Shown: in pieces, positions 24,402 to 32,509 of the stretch
Layout of the letters: every line of letters begins with the position of its first letter
Position numbering within the stretch: the first letter of the stretch is position 1
From: Acidobacteriota bacterium
GTDB lineage: Bacteria > Acidobacteriota > Blastocatellia > RBC074
Assembly: GCA_018268995.1 (NCBI GenBank)
Contig: JAFDVL010000018.1
Span: forward strand, 1 to 34,322
Direction: 5' to 3'
DNA length: 34,322 bases
Translations under genes and position numbers: made by a program
The notes under the pieces: generated by a model
What the model was told of the DNA's origin: nothing
The model's database searches: none
Seen by the model: only the letters and a program-made list of their open reading frames with translations

Positions 24402-26456
24402 TTACCTCGCGGCTGTCTGCCCGCCATTCTTGAGCCATTGATCGAACCAATCCAACACGGTTTTATACCAAAGTTCGCTGTTTTGCGGCTTCAAAACCCA
24501 GTGGCCTTCGTCCGGGTAATACAAAAATTTCGAGGGGATGCCGCGACGTTGTAAGGCAGAAAAAAGCTGCAAGCCTTCGCCAATCGGGACGCGATAATCG
24601 AGTTCGCCGTGAACGACCAAGGTCGGCGTTTTGAAGTTCTTCACGAACAGATGCGGCGACCATTTTTTGTAGGTGCTGTTTGCATCCCATGGCGCGCCTT
24701 TCCATTCCCATTCCTGAAACCAAAGCTCTTCGGTCGCATACATGCTTTCGGCATTGAAAATGCTGGCATGCGACACAAGCGCTTTGAAGCGATCTGTGTG
24801 ACCGTTCATCCAGTTGATCATGTAGCCGCCGTACGAACCGCCCGCCGCGCCAATGCGATTCGCGTCAACATAGCCGAGGCTGATGATGTGATCTACGCCC
24901 TTCATCAAATCTTCATACACCGCGCCGCCCCATTCGCCTGTGATTTGCTCGGTGAATGCCTGCCCGTAGCCAGTCGAGCCGTGCGGGTTAATCAACACTG
25001 TCACGTAGCCGCGCGCCGCCCACATTTGCGGATTCCAGCGATAGCCCCAGTTGTCCATCCACGCGCCTTGCGGGCCACCGTGAACTAACAACACCATCGG
25101 ATATTTCTTTGCTTTGTCGAACTGTGGCGGCTTCACAATAAAGCCGTGAATTTTGGATTTGAGACCACCGACGTATTCAAACTCTTCGGCAGCGGGCAAC
25201 TTCAACTGTGCGAGCATTTCAGCGTTGGTTTTCGTCAACTGCATCGCGCCGGAGCCGTTCGCGCTGGCCTTGAAAACTTCAGCGGGCATTGCGGTGTTGC
25301 TGCGGGTGAAGGCAATCGTTTTGCCGTCGGCAGAAATCGTCACGCCACTGCTGGAACCTTCGTTGACGATGCGTTGGAATTTGTCGCCATTGAGCGGCGC
25401 AATAAAAAGCGCTTCACGTCCGCGATCCTGGCTGGTAAGCACAAGCGATTTGCCGTCCGGCATCCACGCTAAATCTTCAACCCAACGATCAAAGTTGACG
25501 GACATCTCGCGTGCTTTGCCGCTGCTGCGGTCGTAAAGCATCAGACGAAAACGATCTGACTCAAAGCCATTGCGTGATTGCGAACGATACGCGATGTATT
25601 TGCCATCGGGCGAATAGCGCGGTGTGGTATCGGAACCTTTATTGTCGCCCGTGATGCGTTTCGCTTCGCCTCCCGTCACAGGCACGATGAACAAATCATT
25701 GTTCGTGCTGAGCGCTTCGTCTTTGTCGGTGTTGCGTGCAAAGCAGATTTCTTTTCCATCCGGCGAGAAAGCAAAAGCCGTCGGATCGCCCAAGCTGAAC
25801 GGCGGTACGTCGAAATCGCCCGGCGTCAAATCTTTCGGTTCGCCACCTTCAGCAGAAATCACAAACAAATGCGAACGCTTGCCGCGCTTGAAATCTGTCC
25901 AGTGGCGATAAAGCAAGCGATCTGCGATGACGGCTTTGACCTTGCTGTTTTCCGCTGCCGCAGATTTTTCGGCAACGCATTTCAGGTCTTTGCATTCAGG
26001 GTAAATGTCTGTGACAAACGCAAAGCTTTTGCCATCGGGCGACCAGATGAATTCACCCACGCCTTCGGGAACATCGGTAATTTTGCGCGGGTTGGAACCA
26101 TCTGCATTCGCAACAAAAATCTGCGGTGCGCCTTCGCGCGTGGAAAGGAAAGCAACGCGCTTTCCATCGGGCGACCATCGCAAGGTGTCGTCGTTTTTGT
26201 CCGATGTGATAAAGACTTGCGCTGCGCCGCCTGTCGCAGGGACGATCCAAATGCTGCGCTTGCCGCGATTGGCATCTTTGTTAATGGCATTCACGACATA
26301 AGCGATTTTGCTGCCATCCGGCGAAATTTGCGCATCGGCTATGCGTTTCATCGAAATCAAATCGTCAAAGGTCATCGAACGTTTGGCCTGTGCAAAAGCG
26401 GCCAAAGAAAGAATGACAAGCAACACCGTTAATAATAATCCTGGAACTCTGCGCAT
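24402..26456 (-). CDS. secreted prolyl oligopeptidase family (S9) serine peptidase
   Basis: 684 aa from ATG 26456, fixed by GGAGGA a few bases upstream; the TTG 12 bases earlier overlaps that ribosome site and is rejected. A signal peptide (residues 1-22, VPGLLLTVLLVILSLAAFAQA) exports it. Residues 30-430 are PD40/TolB-type beta-propeller repeats (SPDGKRVAFLS, SPDGKYIAYRS). The alpha/beta-hydrolase domain carries the triad S541 (GGSYGG), D620 (GELDYRVP) and H652 (DEGHWVL). It resembles acylaminoacyl-peptidase or dipeptidyl-peptidase relatives, which trim oligopeptides in the periplasm. Divergent from the WD40 gene across a palindromic site. Confidence 0.95.
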   Translation of the reverse strand: MRRVPGLLLTVLLVILSLAAFAQAKRSMTFDDLISMKRIADAQISPDGSKIAYVVNAINKDANRGKRSIWIVPATGGAAQVFITSDKNDDTLRWSPDGKRVAFLSTREGAPQIFVANADGSNPRKITDVPEGVGEFIWSPDGKSFAFVTDIYPECKDLKCVAEKSAAAENSKVKAVIADRLLYRHWTDFKRGKRSHLFVISAEGGEPKDLTPGDFDVPPFSLGDPTAFAFSPDGKEICFARNTDKDEALSTNNDLFIVPVTGGEAKRITGDNKGSDTTPRYSPDGKYIAYRSQSRNGFESDRFRLMLYDRSSGKAREMSVNFDRWVEDLAWMPDGKSLVLTSQDRGREALFIAPLNGDKFQRIVNEGSSSGVTISADGKTIAFTRSNTAMPAEVFKASANGSGAMQLTKTNAEMLAQLKLPAAEEFEYVGGLKSKIHGFIVKPPQFDKAKKYPMVLLVHGGPQGAWMDNWGYRWNPQMWAARGYVTVLINPHGSTGYGQAFTEQITGEWGGAVYEDLMKGVDHIISLGYVDANRIGAAGGSYGGYMINWMNGHTDRFKALVSHASIFNAESMYATEELWFQEWEWKGAPWDANSTYKKWSPHLFVKNFKTPTLVVHGELDYRVPIGEGLQLFSALQRRGIPSKFLYYPDEGHWVLKPQNSELWYKTVLDWFDQWLKNGGQTAAR

Positions 26457-26486
26457 ATTTTCCTCCAACTAGATTTGATTGCGTGT

Positions 26487-26502
26487 TAATGAAGCTTCAT
26501 TA
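26487..26502. promoter_or_regulatory. perfect 16-bp palindrome in a divergent promoter region, candidate operator
   Basis: TAATGAAGCTTCATTA is a perfect palindrome centred between the S9 peptidase start (26456, minus) and the WD40 gene start (26575, plus). Its place 30 bases upstream of the peptidase start is suited to repression or activation of one or both genes by a dimeric regulator. No regulator gene is adjacent and the cognate protein is unknown. Confidence 0.55.
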
Positions 26503-26574
26503 TCTACTTGCATGAGTCTTGAAACAAGGAACAAAAACCTGCGCTCCCATCGCCAATTTTGAAGAGGTTGTGAA

Positions 26575-27870
26575 ATGCAATCATTTCGGATGTCAAATCT
26601 ATTGCTCGTGATCTTGTTGCCTAGCCTCTGTGTCAGCCTGACCTTTGCACAAGCACCAGACCAAAGCACAGAAAATCTTGTCGCGTTGGCCGCGAAAAAA
26701 GAGCGGGCTTTCTCGCGGCACAGGACATATGTTTTGGCAGTCTCTTTCTCGCCGGACGGAAAGCGCGTGGCCAGTGCGGGTGGGGATCGCGTGAAGGTGA
26801 CGAACCTGGAAAGCGGTAAGGAAATTCTCAAGCTGAAAAATTCACGCCATATGACATTTCGCTCGGTTGCCTTTTCACCCGATGGACAGTGGCTGGTGGG
26901 CGGGCAAAGCTATCTCAAAGGCCAGAAAACGCGGCGGCAGGGCGACCGCATGATTACGACTTTTTTTCATTACGGCGAGACGCTGGTTTGGGATGCCCAA
27001 ACAGGTGCGGTGCAAACAACGCTGAATTTTCATGATTATCCCGCGTGGCAGGTGGCTTTCTCGCCGGACAGCCGATGGCTGGCGATTGCTACGGGGCCAG
27101 TGGCAGAAGGTAGGGATTGCGAAAAGGATTTGTGCGAAGGCGTCGGCGAAGTCTTCATCATTGAAACAAAGACCTGGCAACTGGTTTCTCGTCTGAAAGG
27201 AAATCCGCTGCCGATGCGAACGCTGGCTTTTTCGCCCGATAGCCGTTTGCTGGCAGGCAGCAGCCGAATGATTGAAGGAACAGGACGGTTGCAAAACGAA
27301 GAGGCCTACGAAATTTTCATCTGGGATGTCGCGACAGGCGCGCTGAAAACTTCGTTGCCCGGCCACTCGCGAGCGATTACCGCGCTGGCGTTTTCCGCTG
27401 ATGGACAATTGTTGGCGAGTGCGAGTCGGGATCGGTCTTTGAAAGTATGGGATATGAAAACCTCTCGCCAGTTGCGCACCGCCTCAGAGTACATGATTTC
27501 TTATGACGAGCTGGAAAGCATGGCGGATAAGTCCGGCAAGAAAAAACCCAAGGATATGTTGCCAAGCATTAGTTGGCTGAGCGGGATTGTTTTCACCAAA
27601 GATGGTGAGCAGATCGTTGGATGTGGCGGCGATGGGATTATTCGGATTTATGACACGGATTCCGGCAAGATCAATCGGATCGTCAAACCGCGCGATTGGC
27701 CCATCACCAGTTGGGATCAGCCGTGGGATTCATCTGCCATCGCCTTCGCCTTTATGTATCGCCGCCCACCTTTTTATGGGCTCTTGAATTCCATTGCCCT
27801 TTCTCCCGATGGCACAACACTGGCAACGGGCGGAGCTGATGGCAAAATTCGGCTGATGAGCCTGGAGTGA
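26575..27870 (+). CDS. secreted WD40-repeat protein
   Basis: 431 aa. A signal peptide (residues 6-25, NLLLVILLPSLCVSLTFAQA) is followed by WD40 blades with the repeated core FSPDGK/FSADGQ...LASA...V.D. The blades begin near residues 57, 98, 158, 213, 262, 331 and 401, which is enough for a seven-bladed propeller. Such periplasmic propellers are protein-interaction platforms without catalytic activity of their own. GAGG seven bases upstream supports ATG 26575; ATG 26590 is the alternative. It is divergent from the S9 peptidase. The function is unknown, though shared regulation with the peptidase is plausible from the palindrome. Confidence 0.88.
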   Translation: MQSFRMSNLLLVILLPSLCVSLTFAQAPDQSTENLVALAAKKERAFSRHRTYVLAVSFSPDGKRVASAGGDRVKVTNLESGKEILKLKNSRHMTFRSVAFSPDGQWLVGGQSYLKGQKTRRQGDRMITTFFHYGETLVWDAQTGAVQTTLNFHDYPAWQVAFSPDSRWLAIATGPVAEGRDCEKDLCEGVGEVFIIETKTWQLVSRLKGNPLPMRTLAFSPDSRLLAGSSRMIEGTGRLQNEEAYEIFIWDVATGALKTSLPGHSRAITALAFSADGQLLASASRDRSLKVWDMKTSRQLRTASEYMISYDELESMADKSGKKKPKDMLPSISWLSGIVFTKDGEQIVGCGGDGIIRIYDTDSGKINRIVKPRDWPITSWDQPWDSSAIAFAFMYRRPPFYGLLNSIALSPDGTTLATGGADGKIRLMSLE

Positions 27871-27894
27871 AGAATAGAGAACAAGAAAAGGAGA

Positions 27895-27918
27895 AGCAGC
27901 AGCTCATTTGATGCTGCT
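27895..27918 (+). terminator. weak hairpin after the WD40 gene
   Basis: AGCAGCA (27895-27901) pairs with TGCTGCT (27912-27918) around a 10-base loop, 25 bases after the WD40 stop. A pyrimidine-rich run with scattered T follows, but no clean T-tract, so it is a weak intrinsic terminator at best. Confidence 0.3.
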
Positions 27919-28054
27919 CCGCTCTGTCCTCTCCTTCTCACTTTTCTTCGCCCTCCGGCTTCGATTCCTGTCATTGACCACTGTTTGTGGGTACCACTCA
28001 CTCCAAAATCTCTCCGCAAAGTAAGCGCATCAATCTTTCTTCCAGAAGAAATCA

Positions 28055-28076
28055 AGATAGATTTAAGATAGATTTA
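28055..28076. promoter_or_regulatory. tandem 11-bp direct repeat upstream of the DUF2490 gene
   Basis: AGATAGATTTA occurs twice with no gap (28055-28065 and 28066-28076), and a degenerate third copy may follow. Adjacent 11-bp direct repeats are one helical turn apart, the layout of OmpR/PhoB-family response-regulator sites. The site lies about 60 bases before ATG 28135. The link to the PhoR-like kinase downstream is only a suggestion. Confidence 0.4.
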
Positions 28077-28134
28077 ATGATAGACATAGCACTTACTTAA
28101 CATAAAGCTAACCATCCACAATTTTCCCGCTGCT

Positions 28135-28836
28135 ATGTCTTCATTATTCTGCTTCCGGCTCTTAATTCGACTTCTATTCCTGACTGTTGGTGTTGTGTTT
28201 TCTTGTTTATTTTCACAGACGAAAGCGCAAACGCTCTTACCTGATCACGACAATCAATTCTGGAGCGAAGCCCAGCTCAGCGGCACGCTTATCAAAGACA
28301 AGCTGGATGTAACGTTTTGGGAATTCTGGCGGCACGGACGAGATTTTTCATTTCCGACAGATGTACGAACCGGCGTGGGGCTGACAATTAAAGTGAATAA
28401 GTACCTGACTATTCAACCGACATATTTATATCTGAATCAGCGCCCCTGGCCGGGTGTCAAAAACCTTTCGCATCGTCTGCTGCTGGACACAACGACAAAG
28501 TTCAATTGGGGGAAATTCGGGTTTACGAATCGGCATCGCTATGAGCACCAGCTCAGACACGGTCGTGCAAACGACATCCAATTGCGCGAACGGATGACGA
28601 TAGATTATCCGGTGCATATTGGTGATTTTCAGTTCAGAGTCTTTGTTTCAGATGAGATTTTTTACAGCAAAATTTTCAAGTCAGTGTATCGGAATCGGCT
28701 TGCAGCAGGGGTCACGAAAACCTTCAATGCACGCTTTGCAGCCGAGCTGTTTTATCTGCGCCAAAACGACGGGCGCAGCCGTCCCGGCGATATTCACTCG
28801 TTGGGAACAGTGCTCAAAATTCGGTTATGGGATTAA
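28135..28836 (+). CDS. DUF2490 outer-membrane beta-barrel protein
   Basis: 233 aa. A signal peptide (LLFLTVGVVFSCLFSQTKAQ) precedes a mature part made of alternating aromatic/hydrophobic strands ending in a C-terminal RLWD. The DUF2490 features are DHDNQFWSEAQLSGTL near the start, NRHRYEHQ...LRERMTIDYP in the middle, and DEIFYSK...YRNRLAAGV...ELFYLRQNDG towards the end. The function of the family is not established. The start codon has no clear ribosome site. Its 3' end converges on dut, 14 bases away. A tandem direct repeat lies upstream. Confidence 0.85.
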   Translation: MSSLFCFRLLIRLLFLTVGVVFSCLFSQTKAQTLLPDHDNQFWSEAQLSGTLIKDKLDVTFWEFWRHGRDFSFPTDVRTGVGLTIKVNKYLTIQPTYLYLNQRPWPGVKNLSHRLLLDTTTKFNWGKFGFTNRHRYEHQLRHGRANDIQLRERMTIDYPVHIGDFQFRVFVSDEIFYSKIFKSVYRNRLAAGVTKTFNARFAAELFYLRQNDGRSRPGDIHSLGTVLKIRLWD

Positions 28837-28850
28837 TGAGGTCAACATCA

Positions 28851-29291
28851 TCACGTCCGCCCTGTAGAACCAAAACCCCCGGCCCCCCGCGTCGTATCAC
28901 TGAGCTCTTCTGCCCACTCATAATCCACCGTTTCGGCCTTTTCAATAATGAGTTGGGCAATCCGTTCCCCGGCATCGAAACTGACTGCTTCACTATTGAA
29001 GTTAATCAGCAATACCCGCACTTCGCCGCGATAATCACTATCTATCACGCCTGCCAGCGTATCAATGCCTTGTTTGACAGCCAGGCCGGAGCGCGGGGCA
29101 ACACGTCCATAAAATCCCACAGGAATTTCAATCGCCAATCCGGTTGGGATCAGTTTGCGTTCGAGCGGTTGCAGCGTAAACGCTTCGACACAGCACAAGT
29201 CTGCGCCAATCGCATGTGCTGAACCGCGCAGGGGCAATCGCGCACTTTCGTGTAGCTTTTTTACCTTCAGGGAAGATGATTCAAGATGCAT
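28851..29291 (-). CDS. dut: deoxyuridine 5'-triphosphate nucleotidohydrolase
   Basis: 146 aa, the standard trimeric dUTPase length. Hydrolyses dUTP to dUMP, keeping uracil out of DNA and feeding thymidylate synthesis. Motifs are present in order: AIGADL (1), APRSGLAVK (2), GVIDSDYRGE with the catalytic Asp (3), RIAQLII (4) and the C-terminal RGAGGFGSTG (5). It is the last gene of the phosphate-uptake run, 15 bases after the histidine kinase stop, and ends 14 bases from the convergent DUF2490 gene. Confidence 0.96.
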   Translation of the reverse strand: MHLESSSLKVKKLHESARLPLRGSAHAIGADLCCVEAFTLQPLERKLIPTGLAIEIPVGFYGRVAPRSGLAVKQGIDTLAGVIDSDYRGEVRVLLINFNSEAVSFDAGERIAQLIIEKAETVDYEWAEELSDTTRGAGGFGSTGRT

Positions 29292-29306
29292 AGAATTTGA
29301 TTTTTA

Positions 29307-30605
29307 TTACGATGTTGCCGATGTCACAGGAAAATCGCGTCTGGGGAATTTGATAATAAACTCACAGCCCTGGCCAAAATCGCTGCGCAATTCGGCATCG
29401 CCACCGTGCGCCCGCGTCAAGTGCTTGACGATTGCCAGCCCAAGTCCGGTGCCACCCAGTTCGCGCGAACGGGCTTTGTCAACCCGATAAAATCGCTCAA
29501 AGACGCGGGGTAGATGTTCGGGCGCAATGCCCACGCCGGTATCACGGACGCGAATTTCGATTAGGTCTTCTGTTACAACCGCAGAGACAACGACTTCACC
29601 TTGTGGCTTATTGAACTTGATCGCATTATCCACCAGATTTGTCAAAATCTGCTCCAGCCGACGACGATCAGCCACGACATAGGTATCCTCATTTACTTCG
29701 TTACGCAATTGCACCTGTTGTTGCTGACTTCGCGGTGCGAGTCCGGTAAAGACTTCGTTGACGACTGAGCGGAGCAGAACCCGATCAAAATGTAATTTCA
29801 CCGCGCCCGACTCAATTAACGAAAGCTCGGAAATATCATTAACCAAATTGCGCATGCGCTCAGCATTGCGATGAATGGTATGCAGAAAACGTAAGCTGTT
29901 GTCTTTGTCATTTAATCCGCCATCCAGCAGCGTTTCTGTGTAAGCCGTAATTGAGGTCAGTGGCGTACGTAACTCATGCGAAACATTCGCGAGAAACGCC
30001 TGACGAATGCTTTCGAGCCGTTCGATTTGGGTGATGTCAATAAACGCGCCGACCACGCCTTCGACCTGCTCATCGCTGACACGCAGTGGAGCCGTTTGCA
30101 GGCGCAGAATCCGTTTGTGAATCCCATTTGTGCGTTCAATCCGAACAGAGGCACGCTGCCCTTTGGTTAAGACGCTCAAGAAGGCTTCGATAATCAGTGG
30201 CTCGCGACTAATATCCGGCAGTCGCTCAAAAGCCTTATCCCGTAATCCCAGCAATTGTTGGGCGGCATCATTGATCAGTAGAATATGTTGATTGCGGTCA
30301 ATGATCAGCAGTCCTTCGTCAACAGAAGTGATGATTGACTGTAGAAGATTGCTGCTTCTTTCAGCCGTGGAAAGGGCTTCACGCAATCGTTCATTACTGG
30401 TTTGCTGTTCATTGATAAGACCAGATTGCCGCTTGATGACCTGCTGCGCGATGATCGCAGTAATGATGCCTGCGACCACTGTGGTTACGATGTGGGACGT
30501 AACCACACTCATTTCTGGAAAGAGAATTGTCTTGGCCCATTCGTAAACGGCAAAAAGTGCCACCATCGCCAGGGTCGCTAGGATGATCTGACGCTTCACT
30601 TTCAT
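29307..30605 (-). CDS. phoR: PhoR-like sensor histidine kinase with PAS domain
   Basis: 432 aa. Two N-terminal transmembrane helices (about 6-28, 33-57) with almost no periplasmic loop, then a PAS domain (about 85-195, LLQSIITSVDEGLLIIDRNQHILLIN). The HisKA domain carries phospho-acceptor H210 in ANVSHELRTPLTS. HATPase_c has the N box (LVDNAIKFN), G1 (DTGVGIAPE) and G2 (GGTGLGLAIVKH). The order matches PhoR of the phosphate-starvation system, and the gene lies 13 bases downstream of pit. No response regulator (phoB) is next to it. The missing periplasmic sensor is usual for PhoR. The symbol rests on architecture plus neighbourhood. Confidence 0.82.
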   Translation of the reverse strand: MKVKRQIILATLAMVALFAVYEWAKTILFPEMSVVTSHIVTTVVAGIITAIIAQQVIKRQSGLINEQQTSNERLREALSTAERSSNLLQSIITSVDEGLLIIDRNQHILLINDAAQQLLGLRDKAFERLPDISREPLIIEAFLSVLTKGQRASVRIERTNGIHKRILRLQTAPLRVSDEQVEGVVGAFIDITQIERLESIRQAFLANVSHELRTPLTSITAYTETLLDGGLNDKDNSLRFLHTIHRNAERMRNLVNDISELSLIESGAVKLHFDRVLLRSVVNEVFTGLAPRSQQQQVQLRNEVNEDTYVVADRRRLEQILTNLVDNAIKFNKPQGEVVVSAVVTEDLIEIRVRDTGVGIAPEHLPRVFERFYRVDKARSRELGGTGLGLAIVKHLTRAHGGDAELRSDFGQGCEFIIKFPRRDFPVTSATS

Positions 30606-30618
30606 GCGAACCTAAAAT

Positions 30619-31635
30619 TTACTGGAAAAGTTTCGAGATGAAATAAGCCGTGGCCGCAATGCCACCCGCCGCAGGAATGGTAATGAGCCACGCCCAGACG
30701 ATGCGCCCCGCGACGCCCCAACGCACAGCGGAAAGACGCTGCGTTGCGCCAACGCCCACAATCGCCCCCGTAATGGTATGGGTGGTGGAAACCGGAATGC
30801 CAAAATGCGTTGCCAGAAAAATGGCCATCGCGCCGCCGGTCTCAGCACAAAATCCGCCGACGGGTTTGAGCTTGGTAATTTTTGACCCCATCGTTTTGAC
30901 GATTCGCCAGCCTCCCGATAACGTGCCAAGTCCGATTGCCAGAAAGGCTGCCAGCCCCACCCACAAAGGAATGTCGGCTTTGGGATCAATATATTTGCCC
31001 GCAACTAAGGCAGCCATAATAATGCCCATTGTTTTTTGTGCATCATTGCTGCCGTGAGAGAGAGAGAACAAAGAAGCCGATGCTAATTGTAAAACACGAA
31101 AATACTTGTCCACTCTGGATGGAGCAAAATTCCGAAAAATCCAGAACACTGCGGTCATCAATGTAAAACCAGCGAACAAACCAACCGTTGGTGAGATGAT
31201 GATAAAGGATAGCGTTCCATACCACCCCTTAGGCCATTTTGCGTCAAAAACCAATGCGCTTAATCCACCTGCTTTAGCGATTGCAGCTCCGGCGTATCCA
31301 CCTATCAGCGCATGCGAAGAACTGGTTGGCAAACCTAAGTACCAGGTGATCAGATTCCAGGCCACCGCTCCGATTAATCCAGCCAACACAACCCATTCAT
31401 TGACGGCTGTCGGACTAACCAGTCCGCTATACACCGTCTTCGCTACTGCATGCGTGCCGATAAAAAAAGCGACGAAGTTAAAAAAAGCCGCCAGCATCAC
31501 GGCTTTGCCGGGCGAAAGCACACGCGTCGAAACAACGGTCGCGATTGAATTCGCTGCATCGTGAAAGCCATTGGTATAATCAAAAACAAGCGCAATGAGA
31601 ACAATCAGGGCAACCAGGGTGAAAGTAGAAAGCAT
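30619..31635 (-). CDS. pit: low-affinity inorganic phosphate transporter, PiT family
   Basis: 338 aa, about ten transmembrane helices in the inner membrane. The PiT duplicated signature is visible twice: DYTNGFHDAANSIATVVSTRVL (19-40) and SHGSNDAQKTMGI (about 195-207), and GLPTSSSHALIGGY mirrors GIPVSTTHTITGAIVG. It imports phosphate, probably as a metal-phosphate with protons. It begins 27 bases after the DUF47 gene and 13 before the PhoR-like kinase, forming one transcript DUF47-pit-phoR-dut. Confidence 0.95.
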   Translation of the reverse strand: MLSTFTLVALIVLIALVFDYTNGFHDAANSIATVVSTRVLSPGKAVMLAAFFNFVAFFIGTHAVAKTVYSGLVSPTAVNEWVVLAGLIGAVAWNLITWYLGLPTSSSHALIGGYAGAAIAKAGGLSALVFDAKWPKGWYGTLSFIIISPTVGLFAGFTLMTAVFWIFRNFAPSRVDKYFRVLQLASASLFSLSHGSNDAQKTMGIIMAALVAGKYIDPKADIPLWVGLAAFLAIGLGTLSGGWRIVKTMGSKITKLKPVGGFCAETGGAMAIFLATHFGIPVSTTHTITGAIVGVGATQRLSAVRWGVAGRIVWAWLITIPAAGGIAATAYFISKLFQ

Positions 31636-31662
31636 AAGAACCGTTCGGGGTAACGAGGAAGG

Positions 31663-32289
31663 TTAAGCGTTCTTGAGCATTACCGCTTCAATGATGTTGG
31701 CCACGTCTTCGCATTTATCAATGCTGCGTTCGAGCGTTTCGTAAACTTCTTTCCACTTGATGAGATTAATAGGGTCTTTTTCTTCCGAGAAGAGATGGCC
31801 AAGCGCCTGATAGTGAATGGCATCTCCTTCATTTTCTAAAGTGTGAATCGCAACTATGCAATCCTGAATCGTCTTACCATCATTATTGGCAAGCGCAATC
31901 ACAGCTTTTTCAAGCTGCACAGAAAGCCGGACTAAGACATCCGTTTGCCGCATGGCGTGGTCTGTTTTTGGGACTCCTACGCGAAATAACGCGACACGGC
32001 GCGATGTATATTCAATATTGTCGACAATATCGTCCAACTTACTGGCAATCGCATGAATGTCCTCACGGTCAATTGGCGTAATAAAGGTTTGATTGAGCTT
32101 GCGAACAATTTCGTGGGTGATTTCATCGCAAGCATGCTCTACTTTTTTAATTTGATCTGCATACTCACCGTGCTTGGAGGCCTCTTCGGAAAATAACTTT
32201 TTTAGTAAATCTGTACACGCTTTGATATTGACCGTCATTTGTTGGAACAAGTCAAAATACTTTTCTTCCTTCGGTAGAAGACGAAACAT
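31663..32289 (-). CDS. DUF47 / PhoU-like accessory protein of the Pit transporter
   Basis: 208 aa. All-helical DUF47 (PhoU-like) protein: LFQQMTVNIKACTDLLKKLF, then KKVEHACDEITHEIVRKLNQTFITPIDREDIHAI, DDIVDNIEYTSRRV, LENEGDAIHYQALGHLF and the closing KWKEVYETLERSIDKCEDVANIIE. The acidic EHxxDE/EGDxI/EDVAN pairs are the metal-binding positions of PhoU relatives. DUF47 genes nearly always sit beside pit and modulate its activity. The ATG at 32289 follows GAGGAG eight bases upstream. It is first in the operon, with a promoter about 80-105 bases before the start. Confidence 0.93.
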   Translation of the reverse strand: MFRLLPKEEKYFDLFQQMTVNIKACTDLLKKLFSEEASKHGEYADQIKKVEHACDEITHEIVRKLNQTFITPIDREDIHAIASKLDDIVDNIEYTSRRVALFRVGVPKTDHAMRQTDVLVRLSVQLEKAVIALANNDGKTIQDCIVAIHTLENEGDAIHYQALGHLFSEEKDPINLIKWKEVYETLERSIDKCEDVANIIEAVMLKNA

Positions 32290-32365
32290 AACCGACTCCT
32301 CAATTATTAGAACAGCAGAGCAAAATTTGACCGCACAGCCCTTGATTCACTGAAAGAAGTTATAG

Positions 32366-32394
32366 TATTTTGCACGTCGCTCAAGGGTTGTCAA
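32366..32394 (-). promoter_or_regulatory. putative promoter of the DUF47-pit-phoR-dut operon
   Basis: On the minus strand, a perfect TTGACA (32394-32389) is followed after 17 bases by AAAATA (32371-32366), which runs on into TACTATAA. The leader to ATG 32289 would be about 70 bases. The divergent tRNA-Lys gene starts at 32437, so both promoters share this 147-base gap. No clear PHO box was seen. Confidence 0.5.
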
Positions 32395-32436
32395 AGCCCT
32401 CGAACCGACTTTACAGAAACTTAACACCCCACCTAA

Positions 32437-32509
32437 GGACCGTTAGCTCAGTTGGTAGAGCAGATGACTCTTAATCATCGGGTCGCTGGTTCGAGCCCAG
32501 CACGGTCCA
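32437..32509 (+). tRNA. tRNA-Lys (anticodon CTT)
   Basis: A complete 73-base cloverleaf. The acceptor GGACCGT (32437-32443) pairs with ACGGTCC (32502-32508), discriminator A at 32509. The D arm reads GCTC...GAGC, the anticodon stem GATGA/TCATC frames loop CTCTTAA with anticodon CTT, and the T arm is GCTGG-TTCGAGC-CCAGC. The 3' CCA is not encoded and must be added. It reads AAG codons. Confidence 0.97.

Noticed and set aside
25578..26432. 284-aa frame antisense to the S9 peptidase
   Set aside because: Its Arg/Phe/Ala-rich sequence mirrors the beta-propeller codons of the sense gene; no domain or ribosome site is evident.
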